Under the pieces are notes generated by a model. It saw nothing but the letters and a program-made list of their open reading frames with translations, did not search any database and had not been told where the DNA came from. The translations under genes and the position numbers were made by a program. From Aquicella lusitana (GTDB lineage: Bacteria > Pseudomonadota > Gammaproteobacteria > DSM-16500): a stretch of DNA of 64,000 nt. The stretch covers positions 310,001 through 374,000 of the forward strand of contig NZ_LR699114.1 in assembly GCF_902459475.1 (NCBI RefSeq), written 5' to 3'. Positions 8,094 to 16,743 of this stretch are shown piece by piece (the first letter of the stretch is position 1; each line of letters opens with the position of its first letter).

Positions 8094-9107
8094 ATGCTGG
8101 TATTAGGTATTGAAACATCATGCGATGAAACAGGCATAGCGATTTATGATGCTGATCGCGGCCTCATTGCGCATACTGTTTATAGCCAGACAGACGTTCA
8201 TGCCCAGTTTGGCGGCGTGGTACCGGAACTTGCCTCGCGTGATCATGTGCGCAAGCTAATTCCGCTGATCGAAGAAGCACTCGGCAAGGCAGCGCTGACC
8301 ATCAATGATGTTCAGGGGATAGCTTATACCAAGGGGCCTGGATTGGTGGGCGCGCTGCTAGCAGGCGCCATGCTCGGCCGCGCGCTTGGATTTGCGCTCG
8401 GCATACCGACGATAGGTGTGCATCACCTGGAAGGCCATCTGCTGGCGCCTTTTCTTGAGCCTAACCCGCCGTCCTTTCCTTTTCTCGCTTTGCTCATTTC
8501 TGGTGGGCACACGGAGCTGGTGAAAGTGGAAGGTTTGGGGCGTTACCAGATCATTGGCGATACGCTGGATGATGCGGTGGGCGAAGCGTTCGATAAAACA
8601 GGCAAACTGTTGGGGCTGGGTTATCCAGGCGGCGCGGCGCTTGCAAAACTGGCTGAGCAGGGCCAGGCTGGCCGTTTTCATTTTCCACGTCCAATGGTCG
8701 ATCGGCCGGGTCTTGATTTCAGTTTCAGTGGATTAAAAACCTTCGCCTTGAATACAGTTCAGCAGCATGGCCAGGATGACCAGACCCGTGCGGATATTGC
8801 GCTTGCTTTTCAGTATGCGGTGGTAGAAACATTGATGATTAAGTGCCGCCGCGCACTGCAGGCGACAGGGTTGCAGCGGCTGGTAGTAGCGGGCGGCGTA
8901 GGCGCCAATCAAGCACTGCGTCAGGCACTCGCCGAGATGTGTGAAAAGCGTCAGGTTTCACTTTATTTTCCGCGACTGGAATTCTGCACTGATAACGGCG
9001 CGATGATTGCCTATGTGGGCTGTCAGCGTTTGCTTGCGGGTGAACGGGAAGAGCTGGGCGTTGAAGTCTATCCCCGCTGGCCGCTTGATCGTTTGAGGTC
9101 TGCTTAA
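8094..9107 (+). CDS. tsaD: tRNA N6-threonylcarbamoyladenosine transferase TsaD
   Basis: Catalytic subunit that transfers threonylcarbamoyl to A37 of ANN-decoding tRNAs, working with TsaB, TsaE and TsaC. It has 337 residues, standard for the family. The N-terminal [11 protein letters not shown] motif is at residues 7-14. The metal ligands H111 and H115 are in [35 protein letters not shown] and the C-terminal [12 protein letters not shown] are all intact, as is the metal-binding aspartate in [11 protein letters not shown]. TsaE is also in this window at 18246. The gene stands alone, divergent from the LysR gene and convergent with the F-box gene. Confidence 0.98.
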   Translation: MLVLGIETSCDETGIAIYDADRGLIAHTVYSQTDVHAQFGGVVPELASRDHVRKLIPLIEEALGKAALTINDVQGIAYTKGPGLVGALLAGAMLGRALGFALGIPTIGVHHLEGHLLAPFLEPNPPSFPFLALLISGGHTELVKVEGLGRYQIIGDTLDDAVGEAFDKTGKLLGLGYPGGAALAKLAEQGQAGRFHFPRPMVDRPGLDFSFSGLKTFALNTVQQHGQDDQTRADIALAFQYAVVETLMIKCRRALQATGLQRLVVAGGVGANQALRQALAEMCEKRQVSLYFPRLEFCTDNGAMIAYVGCQRLLAGEREELGVEVYPRWPLDRLRSA

Positions 9108-9168
9108 TACAGGAATGGTAGGATAATCGCAGGCCAATGGTTATTTAATCTAAGCCGGATTGGCATGC

Positions 9169-9204
9169 TATTAACGCCGGCGAACAAGACTGTCGGCGTT
9201 AATA
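9169..9204. terminator. bidirectional terminator between tsaD and the F-box gene
   Basis: Arms 9169-9179 (tattaacgccg) and 9194-9204 are perfect 11-bp complements around a 14-base loop. A T-rich run (ttgttatttt) follows on the plus strand. The hairpin sits between two convergent genes and could serve both. Confidence 0.6.
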
Positions 9205-9218
9205 TTGCCCTTGTTATT

Positions 9219-10145
9219 TTAAGAAAAGTTTTTGATTGGCTTCTCTTCCTTGCTCATATTTTTGGCTAACTGAATATTTTTAAACAGCAGTTTAATACAA
9301 TCTTGTATTAGCCCGTACACATTCTTTTGTTCTTTGGAAAGAGTGGATTTAGCCTGAGCAAGACGAGCAGTGTTAGGAGCACATAGGGTTTCCAATTGTG
9401 TTTCTAGAAAAGTAAGAAAATTACGTACGCTATTTGCATTGTCTTCCAAATCTTGCGGACGGTTTTTTGCTATTGCTGTTTGAAAATTCTTAAAGTCTAT
9501 CGCAGTCAATGGCGTGTAAATATCTTCGTTGACAGGGAAGCAATGCTTGTCAAATGCTTCTAATCTGTGCGTAGTATGGCTATAGCGTTCAAATTCCAAT
9601 TTGTGCATTATTGTGAGATAGCACATGATTTGATATAGCTGCACGATGGATTTTTCGATACTTTCGACAGAATTGATGTCCATGTCTTGCTTGTTCAAGC
9701 AAGCTTGCATATGAGAAGCGATGTATTTTAATTGCTGGATGGCTTCGCCGGGGCTATTAATCGAATGAACAGCTTGAGTGATAAAAAAGTCCTCGACAGC
9801 AAGGGCAAAGGCCAGTTTCATTTCTGTTTTTTTATGTCGAATAATATCATTGCTTGCACGATAAAAAAGTTTATTGACCAATTTGGTAGAGTAAAGATCG
9901 GTAAGATCAAGAAAGGATAAAATAACCCTGATAATTTCAATCGGGGTCTTTTGAAGCAATGGAGAGGTTTCCTTTGCTTTGTCATATTGAAAGCCAATAT
10001 TAATGACTTTCATTTCAACACCATTCGCTGAATTAGCTTCTTCTACTTCGGGTTCGGAGCCAAGCGGATTATTATTTGTTGGTTTTTCGCTGTCAGGCGT
10101 TTTCTTTTTTGTGAAGCGATCAAAAAAGTTTGAATTGCGTTGCAT
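9219..10145 (-). CDS. F-box domain protein, candidate translocated effector
   Basis: A 308-residue protein with an F-box at about residues 66-105: TPIEIIRVILSFLDLTDLYS followed by TKLVNKLFYRAS. F-boxes are eukaryotic motifs that dock SKP1 in SCF ubiquitin ligases. In bacteria they occur mainly in host-translocated effectors of Legionella, Coxiella and plant symbionts. The first 60 residues are polar and probably disordered. The rest is helical, without recognised repeats or catalytic motifs. There is no signal peptide. The C-terminus (MSKEEKPIKNFS) has an acidic patch of the kind seen in Dot/Icm signals. The start at 10145 is preceded by GAGG. Export and host target are inference. Confidence 0.75.
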   Translation of the reverse strand: MQRNSNFFDRFTKKKTPDSEKPTNNNPLGSEPEVEEANSANGVEMKVINIGFQYDKAKETSPLLQKTPIEIIRVILSFLDLTDLYSTKLVNKLFYRASNDIIRHKKTEMKLAFALAVEDFFITQAVHSINSPGEAIQQLKYIASHMQACLNKQDMDINSVESIEKSIVQLYQIMCYLTIMHKLEFERYSHTTHRLEAFDKHCFPVNEDIYTPLTAIDFKNFQTAIAKNRPQDLEDNANSVRNFLTFLETQLETLCAPNTARLAQAKSTLSKEQKNVYGLIQDCIKLLFKNIQLAKNMSKEEKPIKNFS

Positions 10146-10332
10146 AAAATTACCTCGGTGTGTGTTATGCGTTATAAATATTGGGTAAAAGTTTATCAGG
10201 GAAATATTAATCAAATATTAACCCTTCGCCTAATTACCGGCTACTGTCAGGCTGGCAGGACTTGCCTCGCGCGAATTTATTTCTGAAGGATCATCTGGGA
10301 AGCGGGCTGCTAACTGGATGAAAAAATTATAA

Positions 10333-10938
10333 TTAAACGGTATGCCGCTGGCCTATTTTGCTTTCTTTTCCGGCAAAGAGGTTAGCAATGTTGCTTCGAT
10401 GGCGATAGACCAGCATCAGGCTCATCAATGCGATGATGGCGGGAAAAATCAGGCTGGGCATAAAAAACCAGGCATAGAGGGGGGCGAGCAGTGAAGCCAC
10501 GAGTGAAGCGAGTGAAGAATAACGGAAGAGAAAAGCCACGATCAACCAGGTGGCTATCCAGCTAAATCCCAAAGGAAGCGAAAGGGCAAGCAGGCTGCCA
10601 AGCAAGGTTGCGACGCCCTTGCCGCCTTCGAAGCGAAAGAAAATGGGAAATAAATGCCCAACAAAGGCAGCAAAGGCCACCAGTGCAAGACCTAAGGGGG
10701 GTAATGCTAATGCCTTGGCGGCAAGAACAGGAATAACGCCTTTTAGCATGTCGCCAAAAAGAGTAATAATAGCCGCTTTTTTGCCGCCGATACGGAGCAC
10801 ATTGGTGGCGCCGGGATTACGCGAACCTTGTGTGCGCGGATCCGGTAATCTCATTAATTTACAGACAATGATGGCGCTTGAGATTGAACCAAAAAGATAA
10901 GCGACCCCAATCGCAATCATGATTTCTACTGCCAGCAT
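10333..10938 (-). CDS. plsY: glycerol-3-phosphate acyltransferase PlsY
   Basis: Inner-membrane enzyme that acylates glycerol-3-phosphate with acyl phosphate, the first step of phospholipid synthesis. It has 201 residues and several membrane segments. Family motifs are present: FGSISSAI near the N-terminus, GSRNPGATNVLR, and FRFEGGKGVATLLGSL. The ATG at 10938 was chosen because the family starts here; longer in-frame extensions run into the divergent orn region. It has no operon partner in the window. Confidence 0.95.
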   Translation of the reverse strand: MLAVEIMIAIGVAYLFGSISSAIIVCKLMRLPDPRTQGSRNPGATNVLRIGGKKAAIITLFGDMLKGVIPVLAAKALALPPLGLALVAFAAFVGHLFPIFFRFEGGKGVATLLGSLLALSLPLGFSWIATWLIVAFLFRYSSLASLVASLLAPLYAWFFMPSLIFPAIIALMSLMLVYRHRSNIANLFAGKESKIGQRHTV

Positions 10939-11095
10939 GTCATCATCTCGGTAAAAAAGTGGGGTTACTCTACACGAAGGCATACGGGTATGCCAACTGC
11001 TCCGCCACGGATTGACAGATTGCATTAGGAGAAAATGGTATGTAAGGGAAGGAGCGTGTACTATCATCATCAGCAACAAGATAGGAATTTTTTTC

Positions 11096-11653
11096 ATGTC
11101 AGCCAACGCGAATAACCTCATCTGGATCGACCTTGAAATGACCGGCTTGGAACCGGAAAAGGACCGGATCATTGAAATCGCCACGATTGTGACGGATTCG
11201 GACTTGAATATTCTGGCGGAAGGGCCGGTTTTTGCCATTCACCAGTCGAATGAACTGTTGGCCAGCATGGACGACTGGAATACGCGGCAGCATACTTCCT
11301 CGGGACTCGTGGATCGTGTTCAGGCAAGCAAAGTGAGCGAACGGGAAGCGGAAGCTGCGACGCTTGCATTTTTGCAACAATATGTGCCGCCAGGAAAATC
11401 GCCAATATGTGGGAATAGCGTCTGGCAGGACAGGCGTTTTTTAACCCGCTATATGCCGGAACTGGACGGCTATTTTCATTACCGGATGATTGATGTGAGT
11501 ACGTTAAAAGAATTGGCTCTGCGCTGGGCGCCGCGAATTTATAACGGTCTGCAAAAAGAATCTCGCCATCTGGCACTGGATGATATTCGCGAATCGATAG
11601 AAGAGCTACGGTATTATCGCCGAACTTTATTTAATCCTGCAGTGTTGGAGTAA
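11096..11653 (+). CDS. orn: oligoribonuclease
   Basis: Exoribonuclease of the DEDD family that degrades 2-5 nt RNAs and pGpG. It has 185 residues, the normal length. Catalytic residues are visible: D12 and E14 in [11 protein letters not shown], the aspartate in [12 protein letters not shown], and [11 protein letters not shown] near the C-terminus. The ATG at 11096 gives the standard N-terminus, although an in-frame start exists at 11012. Its 3' end overlaps queG tail-to-tail by 23 bp. Confidence 0.97.
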   Translation: MSANANNLIWIDLEMTGLEPEKDRIIEIATIVTDSDLNILAEGPVFAIHQSNELLASMDDWNTRQHTSSGLVDRVQASKVSEREAEAATLAFLQQYVPPGKSPICGNSVWQDRRFLTRYMPELDGYFHYRMIDVSTLKELALRWAPRIYNGLQKESRHLALDDIRESIEELRYYRRTLFNPAVLE

Positions 11654-12707
11654 GTTCCTTCCTGTTCTTTGCAAGCTGTCTTGCCAATGCCCATTCTATA
11701 TGCTCTCTCACCATGGCAGAAACATGCTCCATCCTTTCCCGCAGCGCCTGTACGATAGTAGGATCAAAAGGCGCATTGCCTAGTGCGACGGCAATGTTGC
11801 GTAGCCAACATTCATAGCCTATTCGCCGGATCGCTGATCCTTCGGTTTTATGCATAAACTCGGCTTCTGTCCACGTGAAGAGGTCGAGTAATGGGGGTGC
11901 CTGCAGATCATGTCGCGGATGGAAATCAGCTTCACGCGTGGTTTTGGCAAATTTGTTCCAGGGACAGACCAGCTGGCAATCATCACAGCCATAGATACGA
12001 TTGCCAATGAGGGGGCGTAATTCGATAGGAATGGATTCGCGCAATTCAATCGTGAGATAGGAAATGCAGCGTCGTGCATCCAGCTGGTAAGGGCCAATAA
12101 TCGCTTGTGTTGGACAAATCTTAAGACAGGCCGTGCAAGAGCCGCAATGGCTCTTTTCCACAGGTTGATCAATAATTAGGGGAAGATCGGTGTAAATTTC
12201 ACCCAGAAAAAACCATGAGCCTGCTTTTGAGTTGATCAAGTTAGTATGCTTGCCAATCCAGCCTAAACCGGCTTTTTCAGCAATGGGTTTTTCAAGCACC
12301 GGAGCGCTGTCGCAAAAAACCCGATAACCTAATTGTCCGGCTGCTTCATTCATTTTTTTAGCAAGTTTTTCAAGCCGCTTGCGCATGAGACGGTGATAAT
12401 CGCGTCCCAACGCATAGCGTGAGATATAACCTTTCTTGGCATCATTCAGTACGGTCATGATCGAGGTATCGGGCGGTAAATAATCCATCCGTACGGAAAT
12501 AATACGCACTGTTTGAGGCAACAATTCTGCCGGGCGTGAGCGTTTTAACCCGTGTTTTTCCATGTAATCCATCTTGCCGTGCAAGCCCTTTGCAAGCCAG
12601 TTCAGGAACCGGTCTTCATAGGTGGAAAGGTCGGCATCGGTTATGCCGACCTGTTGAAACCCGAGCGCCAGGCCCCACTGTTTGATATGGTGAGAGAGTT
12701 GTTGCAT
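11631..12707 (-). CDS. queG: epoxyqueuosine reductase QueG
   Basis: Cobalamin- and Fe-S-dependent enzyme that performs the last step of queuosine synthesis in tRNA. It has 358 residues. The two [4Fe-4S] sites are complete: C188, C191, C194 and C198 ([12 protein letters not shown]), and C214, C241, C244 and C248 ([17 protein letters not shown]). The catalytic aspartate is in [10 protein letters not shown] at about 133. The C-terminal HEAT-like region is present. In many gammaproteobacteria queG is next to nnr and tsaE or to orn; here it abuts orn and lies 4 kb from nnr-tsaE. Confidence 0.96.
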   Translation of the reverse strand: MQQLSHHIKQWGLALGFQQVGITDADLSTYEDRFLNWLAKGLHGKMDYMEKHGLKRSRPAELLPQTVRIISVRMDYLPPDTSIMTVLNDAKKGYISRYALGRDYHRLMRKRLEKLAKKMNEAAGQLGYRVFCDSAPVLEKPIAEKAGLGWIGKHTNLINSKAGSWFFLGEIYTDLPLIIDQPVEKSHCGSCTACLKICPTQAIIGPYQLDARRCISYLTIELRESIPIELRPLIGNRIYGCDDCQLVCPWNKFAKTTREADFHPRHDLQAPPLLDLFTWTEAEFMHKTEGSAIRRIGYECWLRNIAVALGNAPFDPTIVQALRERMEHVSAMVREHIEWALARQLAKNRKELTPTLQD

Positions 12708-12948
12708 ATTTTAACAATCGGCTTATACTGGATGGATTGAAAACAAGTATACTGCAATATGCCCATGCGCCATAGTCACTCAAACCATGTGAAAGCCCGC
12801 ATGCTTCTTCCTGAAGACGCATATTTTTCCTATTCCTTTCGATTTTACGCCTGCGCCAGCAGGTAATTACTCACTCATCACATACATTTTTTAATTCATA
12901 TCCAAATCAAAAATCAGTAATGTAGTTAAACATTGCAGGAGAAGTTCT

Positions 12949-14142
12949 ATGGATTTCAAATTAGTGGGTAGTATTTTACTTATTGTGGGCACATCGATTG
13001 GTGCCGGTATGCTCGCGTTGCCCATTGCTACAGCGCAGCTTGGATTTTTGGGTTCTTTGATATTACTGTTTGGTTGCTGGTTTATTATGACAATGGGAGC
13101 GCTTTTGCTGCTGGAAGTGAATCTATGGATGCCCATGAACAGCAATCTCATCACGATGGCAAGAGCAACCATTGGACCCGTGGGCCAAATCATTTCCTGG
13201 ATCACGTATCTGTTATTGTTGTACTCACTTCTTTGCGCTTACATCGCCGGGGGCAGTGATCTCTTTCACAATCTGTTAATGGTACGCGCAATCGATATTC
13301 CACATTGGGCTTCTTCTATTATTTTTACTGTTATTTTTGGCTCTGTGGTTTTCATGGGTATCCGCTCGGTGGATTACGTCAATCGCGGATTGATGTTCGT
13401 CAAATTTGGCGCTTACTTTTTATTAGTCATTTTGCTGATTCCTTTTATTTCTTCTGTGAAACTGATGGCTGGGGAAATACATAATGTGACATCAGCTACG
13501 GCGATTACTGTCACCATTACCTCGTTTGGTTACGCAGCCATCGTGCCCAGCTTGCGCGTCTATTTTGCTGGCGATATCAAAAAGCTTAAAAAAGCCATTT
13601 TAATTGGTAGTCTTATTCCCCTGCTCTGTTATATCGCCTGGGATGCAGCGATCATGGGTGTCATTCCACTTGCTGGTGAAAACGGTCTCATGGCTATTCT
13701 GCAATCCAAAACGTCAACCAGTGATTTGGTGAATACGCTGAGTGCCACGGCATCCAGCAACTCTGTGACATTTTTTACCAAACTGTTTACGTCTATTTGC
13801 GTACTGACTTCTTTTCTGGGCGTGGCACTTTGCCTGGCGGATTTTCTTGCGGATGGATTTCAGGTTGAGAAAAAAGGCGTCAATAATCTTTTTGTTCATG
13901 TAGTGACATTTCTTCCACCGCTTGTCATCGTGTTATTTTATCCCAGTGCTTTTATTTCTGCGCTTGAATATGCAGGGATTTATTGCATCATTCTGCTCAT
14001 CCTGCTGCCTGCCTGGATGGCGTGGCGTGGACGCTATCGCAAGCGCATTGCTAACGGTTATCGTGTTCCAGGCGGTAAGGCACTGCTTGCTGTATTGATT
14101 ATATTTTCATTGGTGTTAATTGCGCGCGGTGTGACAGGATAG
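12949..14142 (+). CDS. aromatic amino-acid permease (HAAAP/TyrP family), copy 1
   Basis: Inner-membrane proton symporter of the hydroxy and aromatic amino-acid permease family, with 397 residues and about 11 hydrophobic segments. The N-terminal signature GTSIGAGMLALPIATAQLGF is typical of TyrP, Mtr and TnaB. VPSLRVYFAGD and CYIAWDAAIMGVIP are further family segments. AGGAG precedes the ATG. A close paralogue follows in the same direction at 14494, separated by a dispersed repeat, so the pair arose by tandem duplication. Tyrosine or tryptophan uptake is likely; which one cannot be told. Confidence 0.9.
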   Translation: MDFKLVGSILLIVGTSIGAGMLALPIATAQLGFLGSLILLFGCWFIMTMGALLLLEVNLWMPMNSNLITMARATIGPVGQIISWITYLLLLYSLLCAYIAGGSDLFHNLLMVRAIDIPHWASSIIFTVIFGSVVFMGIRSVDYVNRGLMFVKFGAYFLLVILLIPFISSVKLMAGEIHNVTSATAITVTITSFGYAAIVPSLRVYFAGDIKKLKKAILIGSLIPLLCYIAWDAAIMGVIPLAGENGLMAILQSKTSTSDLVNTLSATASSNSVTFFTKLFTSICVLTSFLGVALCLADFLADGFQVEKKGVNNLFVHVVTFLPPLVIVLFYPSAFISALEYAGIYCIILLILLPAWMAWRGRYRKRIANGYRVPGGKALLAVLIIFSLVLIARGVTG

Positions 14143-14160
14143 AATCCAAGAATGGTTTTA

Positions 14161-14227
14161 TCCTGAGAGCGTTTTTTGCTTGAAGGATCTCCAACTACAC
14201 AAAAGGGGATCCTTCGTGCGCTCAGGA
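14161..14227. repeat. dispersed palindromic repeat (tcctgagagcg...gaaggatc family)
   Basis: Imperfect inverted arms: 14161-14191 (tcctgagagcg ... gaaggatctcc) and 14207-14227 (ggatccttcg ... cgctcagga). A sister copy lies at 42598-42672 and a half copy at 32621-32638. The remainder of the 351-bp gap (14228-14493) holds no convincing gene. An in-frame stretch at 14176-14409 has no ribosome binding site and begins inside the repeat. Confidence 0.75.
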
Positions 14228-14493
14228 TGGCAACATTGCCGGCGGGGAGAGGCTGCAAAATGATCTGCTTGACCGCTTTCTGCGATTTCTATACGATCAT
14301 TAGCCTTATGAAAAAATTCTATCATGCTCATTCTGTTTTATCTTGCCATGCAGCCGCGGTGAGTAGCGTATGCGTCGTTGTTGTCGTGGTGCCCGGCCGG
14401 GCCCTATAACTCCTCCTTCATTTTTCTAAAATCCATTAATTAAAAAAACCGAGACAAACTCGATTCTAATAATGACGCATACAGGTAAATTTT

Positions 14494-15702
14494 ATGAATT
14501 CTAGAATGTTAGGGGGTGTGTTACTGGTTGTAGGAACAACCATTGGTGCCGGCATGCTCGCGCTGCCCGTTGCGACCGCACAATTGGGGTTTTGGGGGTC
14601 GTTACTTTTACTACTCAGCTGTTGGGCTGTGATGACTGCCTGTGCCTTCCTTTTTCTCGAAGTAAACTTGTGGCTGCCTTCCCATACCAACTTCATCTCC
14701 ATGACAGGTGCAACACTCGGTAAGACAGGACAGGCTGTTGCCTGGGTCGTTTATTTATTATTGCTCTATTCCATTTTGTCTGCCTATATCGCAGGCGGCG
14801 GCGATCTGTTTCACTACCTGCTTGCCGCAAGCGGTATCACTATTCCGCTTGCGCTGGCATCTATTCTATTTACCAGCTTGCTGGGCTTCGTTGTGTATTT
14901 TGGCATTCGCTGGGTAGATTATGTCAACCGCTGCTTGATGTTCGGCAAGCTGGGGGCTTTTATTCTGCTGGTCATGCTGATTTTTCCTTTTGTTTCGATG
15001 GCGAACCTCGATGCAGGCAGCATGAAGTATGTGACTTCGCCTACGAGCATGATGGTCACTACTACCGCTTTCACCTGCCTCATGATTATTCCCAGTTTGC
15101 GAGCTTATCTGGGTGATGATGTTCGGGTGCTGCGTAAAGTCATTTTCATTGGCATGTTAATTCCCCTCCTTTGCTATATCGCCTGGGATGCGGCGATCAT
15201 GGGCGTAATCCCGCTCGAGGGACAGATGGGGTTAAAGCAGATGTTGCATTCTTCCAGTTCTAATAGTGACCTTGTGGTGGCTTTAACCTCTCTTTTGCAA
15301 AAAGACAAAGTGACTGTGCTTGCCCGGTTTTTTACTTCCATTTGCATGGCCACTTCATTTTTGAGCATTTCACTTTGCCTTTCTGATTTTTTATCAGATG
15401 GTCTGCGCATAAGCAAACAAGGTATCAGCAGGGTGCTGATTTACGCCATGACTTTTCTGCCTCCTGTCATGGTCGTACTGCTTTACCCGGATGCTTTTAT
15501 ACGCGGTCTCAGTTATGCAGGTATCTGCTGTTTTATTCTCATGATACTTTTTCCCCCGCTGATGGTCTGGCGCGGACGCTATCATTTGGCTTTAACGAAG
15601 GCACAGGCAGACTATCAGGTTGGGGGTGGAAAATTTTTGCTAGCACTTCTCTTAATATTTGCTACCCTGATGATAGGTTTTGGCTTTGAGGGTACTGTTT
15701 AA
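14494..15702 (+). CDS. aromatic amino-acid permease (HAAAP/TyrP family), copy 2
   Basis: A 402-residue paralogue of the preceding permease with the same layout: GTTIGAGMLALPVATAQLGF at the N-terminus, IPSLRAYLGDDVRVLRKVIF, and CYIAWDAAIMGVIPL. The two proteins are clearly homologous over their whole length but differ enough that the duplication is not recent. Substrate preferences may therefore differ. CAGG precedes the ATG. For an intracellular organism, extra importers of host aromatic amino acids would make sense; this is inference. Confidence 0.9.
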   Translation: MNSRMLGGVLLVVGTTIGAGMLALPVATAQLGFWGSLLLLLSCWAVMTACAFLFLEVNLWLPSHTNFISMTGATLGKTGQAVAWVVYLLLLYSILSAYIAGGGDLFHYLLAASGITIPLALASILFTSLLGFVVYFGIRWVDYVNRCLMFGKLGAFILLVMLIFPFVSMANLDAGSMKYVTSPTSMMVTTTAFTCLMIIPSLRAYLGDDVRVLRKVIFIGMLIPLLCYIAWDAAIMGVIPLEGQMGLKQMLHSSSSNSDLVVALTSLLQKDKVTVLARFFTSICMATSFLSISLCLSDFLSDGLRISKQGISRVLIYAMTFLPPVMVVLLYPDAFIRGLSYAGICCFILMILFPPLMVWRGRYHLALTKAQADYQVGGGKFLLALLLIFATLMIGFGFEGTV

Positions 15703-15782
15703 TTCAAAAACACTGCCTAAGTGGCCTGGGTGAATGGCATCGCGTCCTGCTGCGGCAGACGCCTTAAAATGAAGTATCAGAT

Positions 15783-16742
15783 ATGATATCTAACGTTACT
15801 AATGTATGGATATGGCTGGGCTTTTCTCTATTTCTCGTGATTGCACTGAGCCTTGATACTTTTTTATTAGGTCCAAAGCATGCGCGTCCGCATGAATCAA
15901 TACGGGCTTCGCTCACGTGGACAACCATCTGGGTGGTTTGTGCGCTGATATTTAACGGGCTGTTATGGCTTTATCTTTTTTACACAGCAACGCCTTACAT
16001 TGCCCACCAGAAAGCACTCGAATTCTTAACGGGTTATATCATTGAAAAATCGCTTTCAGTCGATAACCTTTTTGCTTTTTACATGATATTTAGCCAGTTC
16101 CGTATTCCGCTTGTTTACCAGCAGCGTGTTCTTACGATTGGGATTTGGAGCGCTATTATATTACGTTTGCTGCTGATTTTGTTTGGCGTTTGGCTGGTGA
16201 CGAATTTTCACTGGGTTTTATATATCATGGGCGCCTTTCTTCTTCTTACTGGTATTAAGATCTGTTTTGCGAAAGAAGAAGAAAAAGACTTGGCTGATAC
16301 GGCTATTTTCAAACTCCTAAAACGTTTTTTCCGCCTCACATCAAAGATACATTCGCATCATTTTTTTATCAGGATAGATCGTCTGCTTTATGCTACACCG
16401 CTTTTCGTGGCATTGGTTTTTGTTGAAATCAGTGACCTTGTGTTTGCATTTGACAGTATTCCAGCCATTTTTGCCATCACAACGGATCCTTTCATTGTCT
16501 GGAGTTCCAATATTTTTGCGATCCTGGGATTGCGCGCCCTCTATTTTCTGCTGGCGGGCATGGTGCATAAGTTCCATATGCTGAAGTATGGCGTGGCACT
16601 GCTGCTGATATTTGTGGGTACCAAAATGTTAATTGAACCGTGGATACATATCTCCGTGTTGTTATCATTAAGTGTTATTCTAGGAGTGCTGGTTTTTTTC
16701 ACCGGACTCAGTATTTGGCAGATCAAACGCCAGGGAAGGTAG
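15783..16742 (+). CDS. TerC/Alx family integral membrane protein
   Basis: A 319-residue protein with about nine membrane segments, of the TerC family. Alx in E. coli is linked to manganese export and pH response. The two acidic family motifs are intact: EKSLSVDNLFAF at about 89-100 and EISDLVFAFDSIPAIFAI at about 215-232. It is followed after one base by nnr, so they are probably co-transcribed. No yybP-ykoY manganese riboswitch could be recognised in the 80 bp upstream. Confidence 0.88.
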   Translation: MISNVTNVWIWLGFSLFLVIALSLDTFLLGPKHARPHESIRASLTWTTIWVVCALIFNGLLWLYLFYTATPYIAHQKALEFLTGYIIEKSLSVDNLFAFYMIFSQFRIPLVYQQRVLTIGIWSAIILRLLLILFGVWLVTNFHWVLYIMGAFLLLTGIKICFAKEEEKDLADTAIFKLLKRFFRLTSKIHSHHFFIRIDRLLYATPLFVALVFVEISDLVFAFDSIPAIFAITTDPFIVWSSNIFAILGLRALYFLLAGMVHKFHMLKYGVALLLIFVGTKMLIEPWIHISVLLSLSVILGVLVFFTGLSIWQIKRQGR

Positions 16743-16743
16743 T

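Noticed and set aside
10939-11238. N-terminal extension of plsY to 301 residues
   Set aside because: The extension overlaps divergent orn, lacks family similarity, and a start at 10938 gives the standard length.
14176-14409. 77-codon frame between the permeases
   Set aside because: It starts inside the palindromic repeat, has no ribosome binding site, and its composition does not look like a protein.
15703-15782. Manganese (yybP-ykoY) riboswitch ahead of the TerC-like gene
   Set aside because: The conserved core of that riboswitch could not be found in the short gap.
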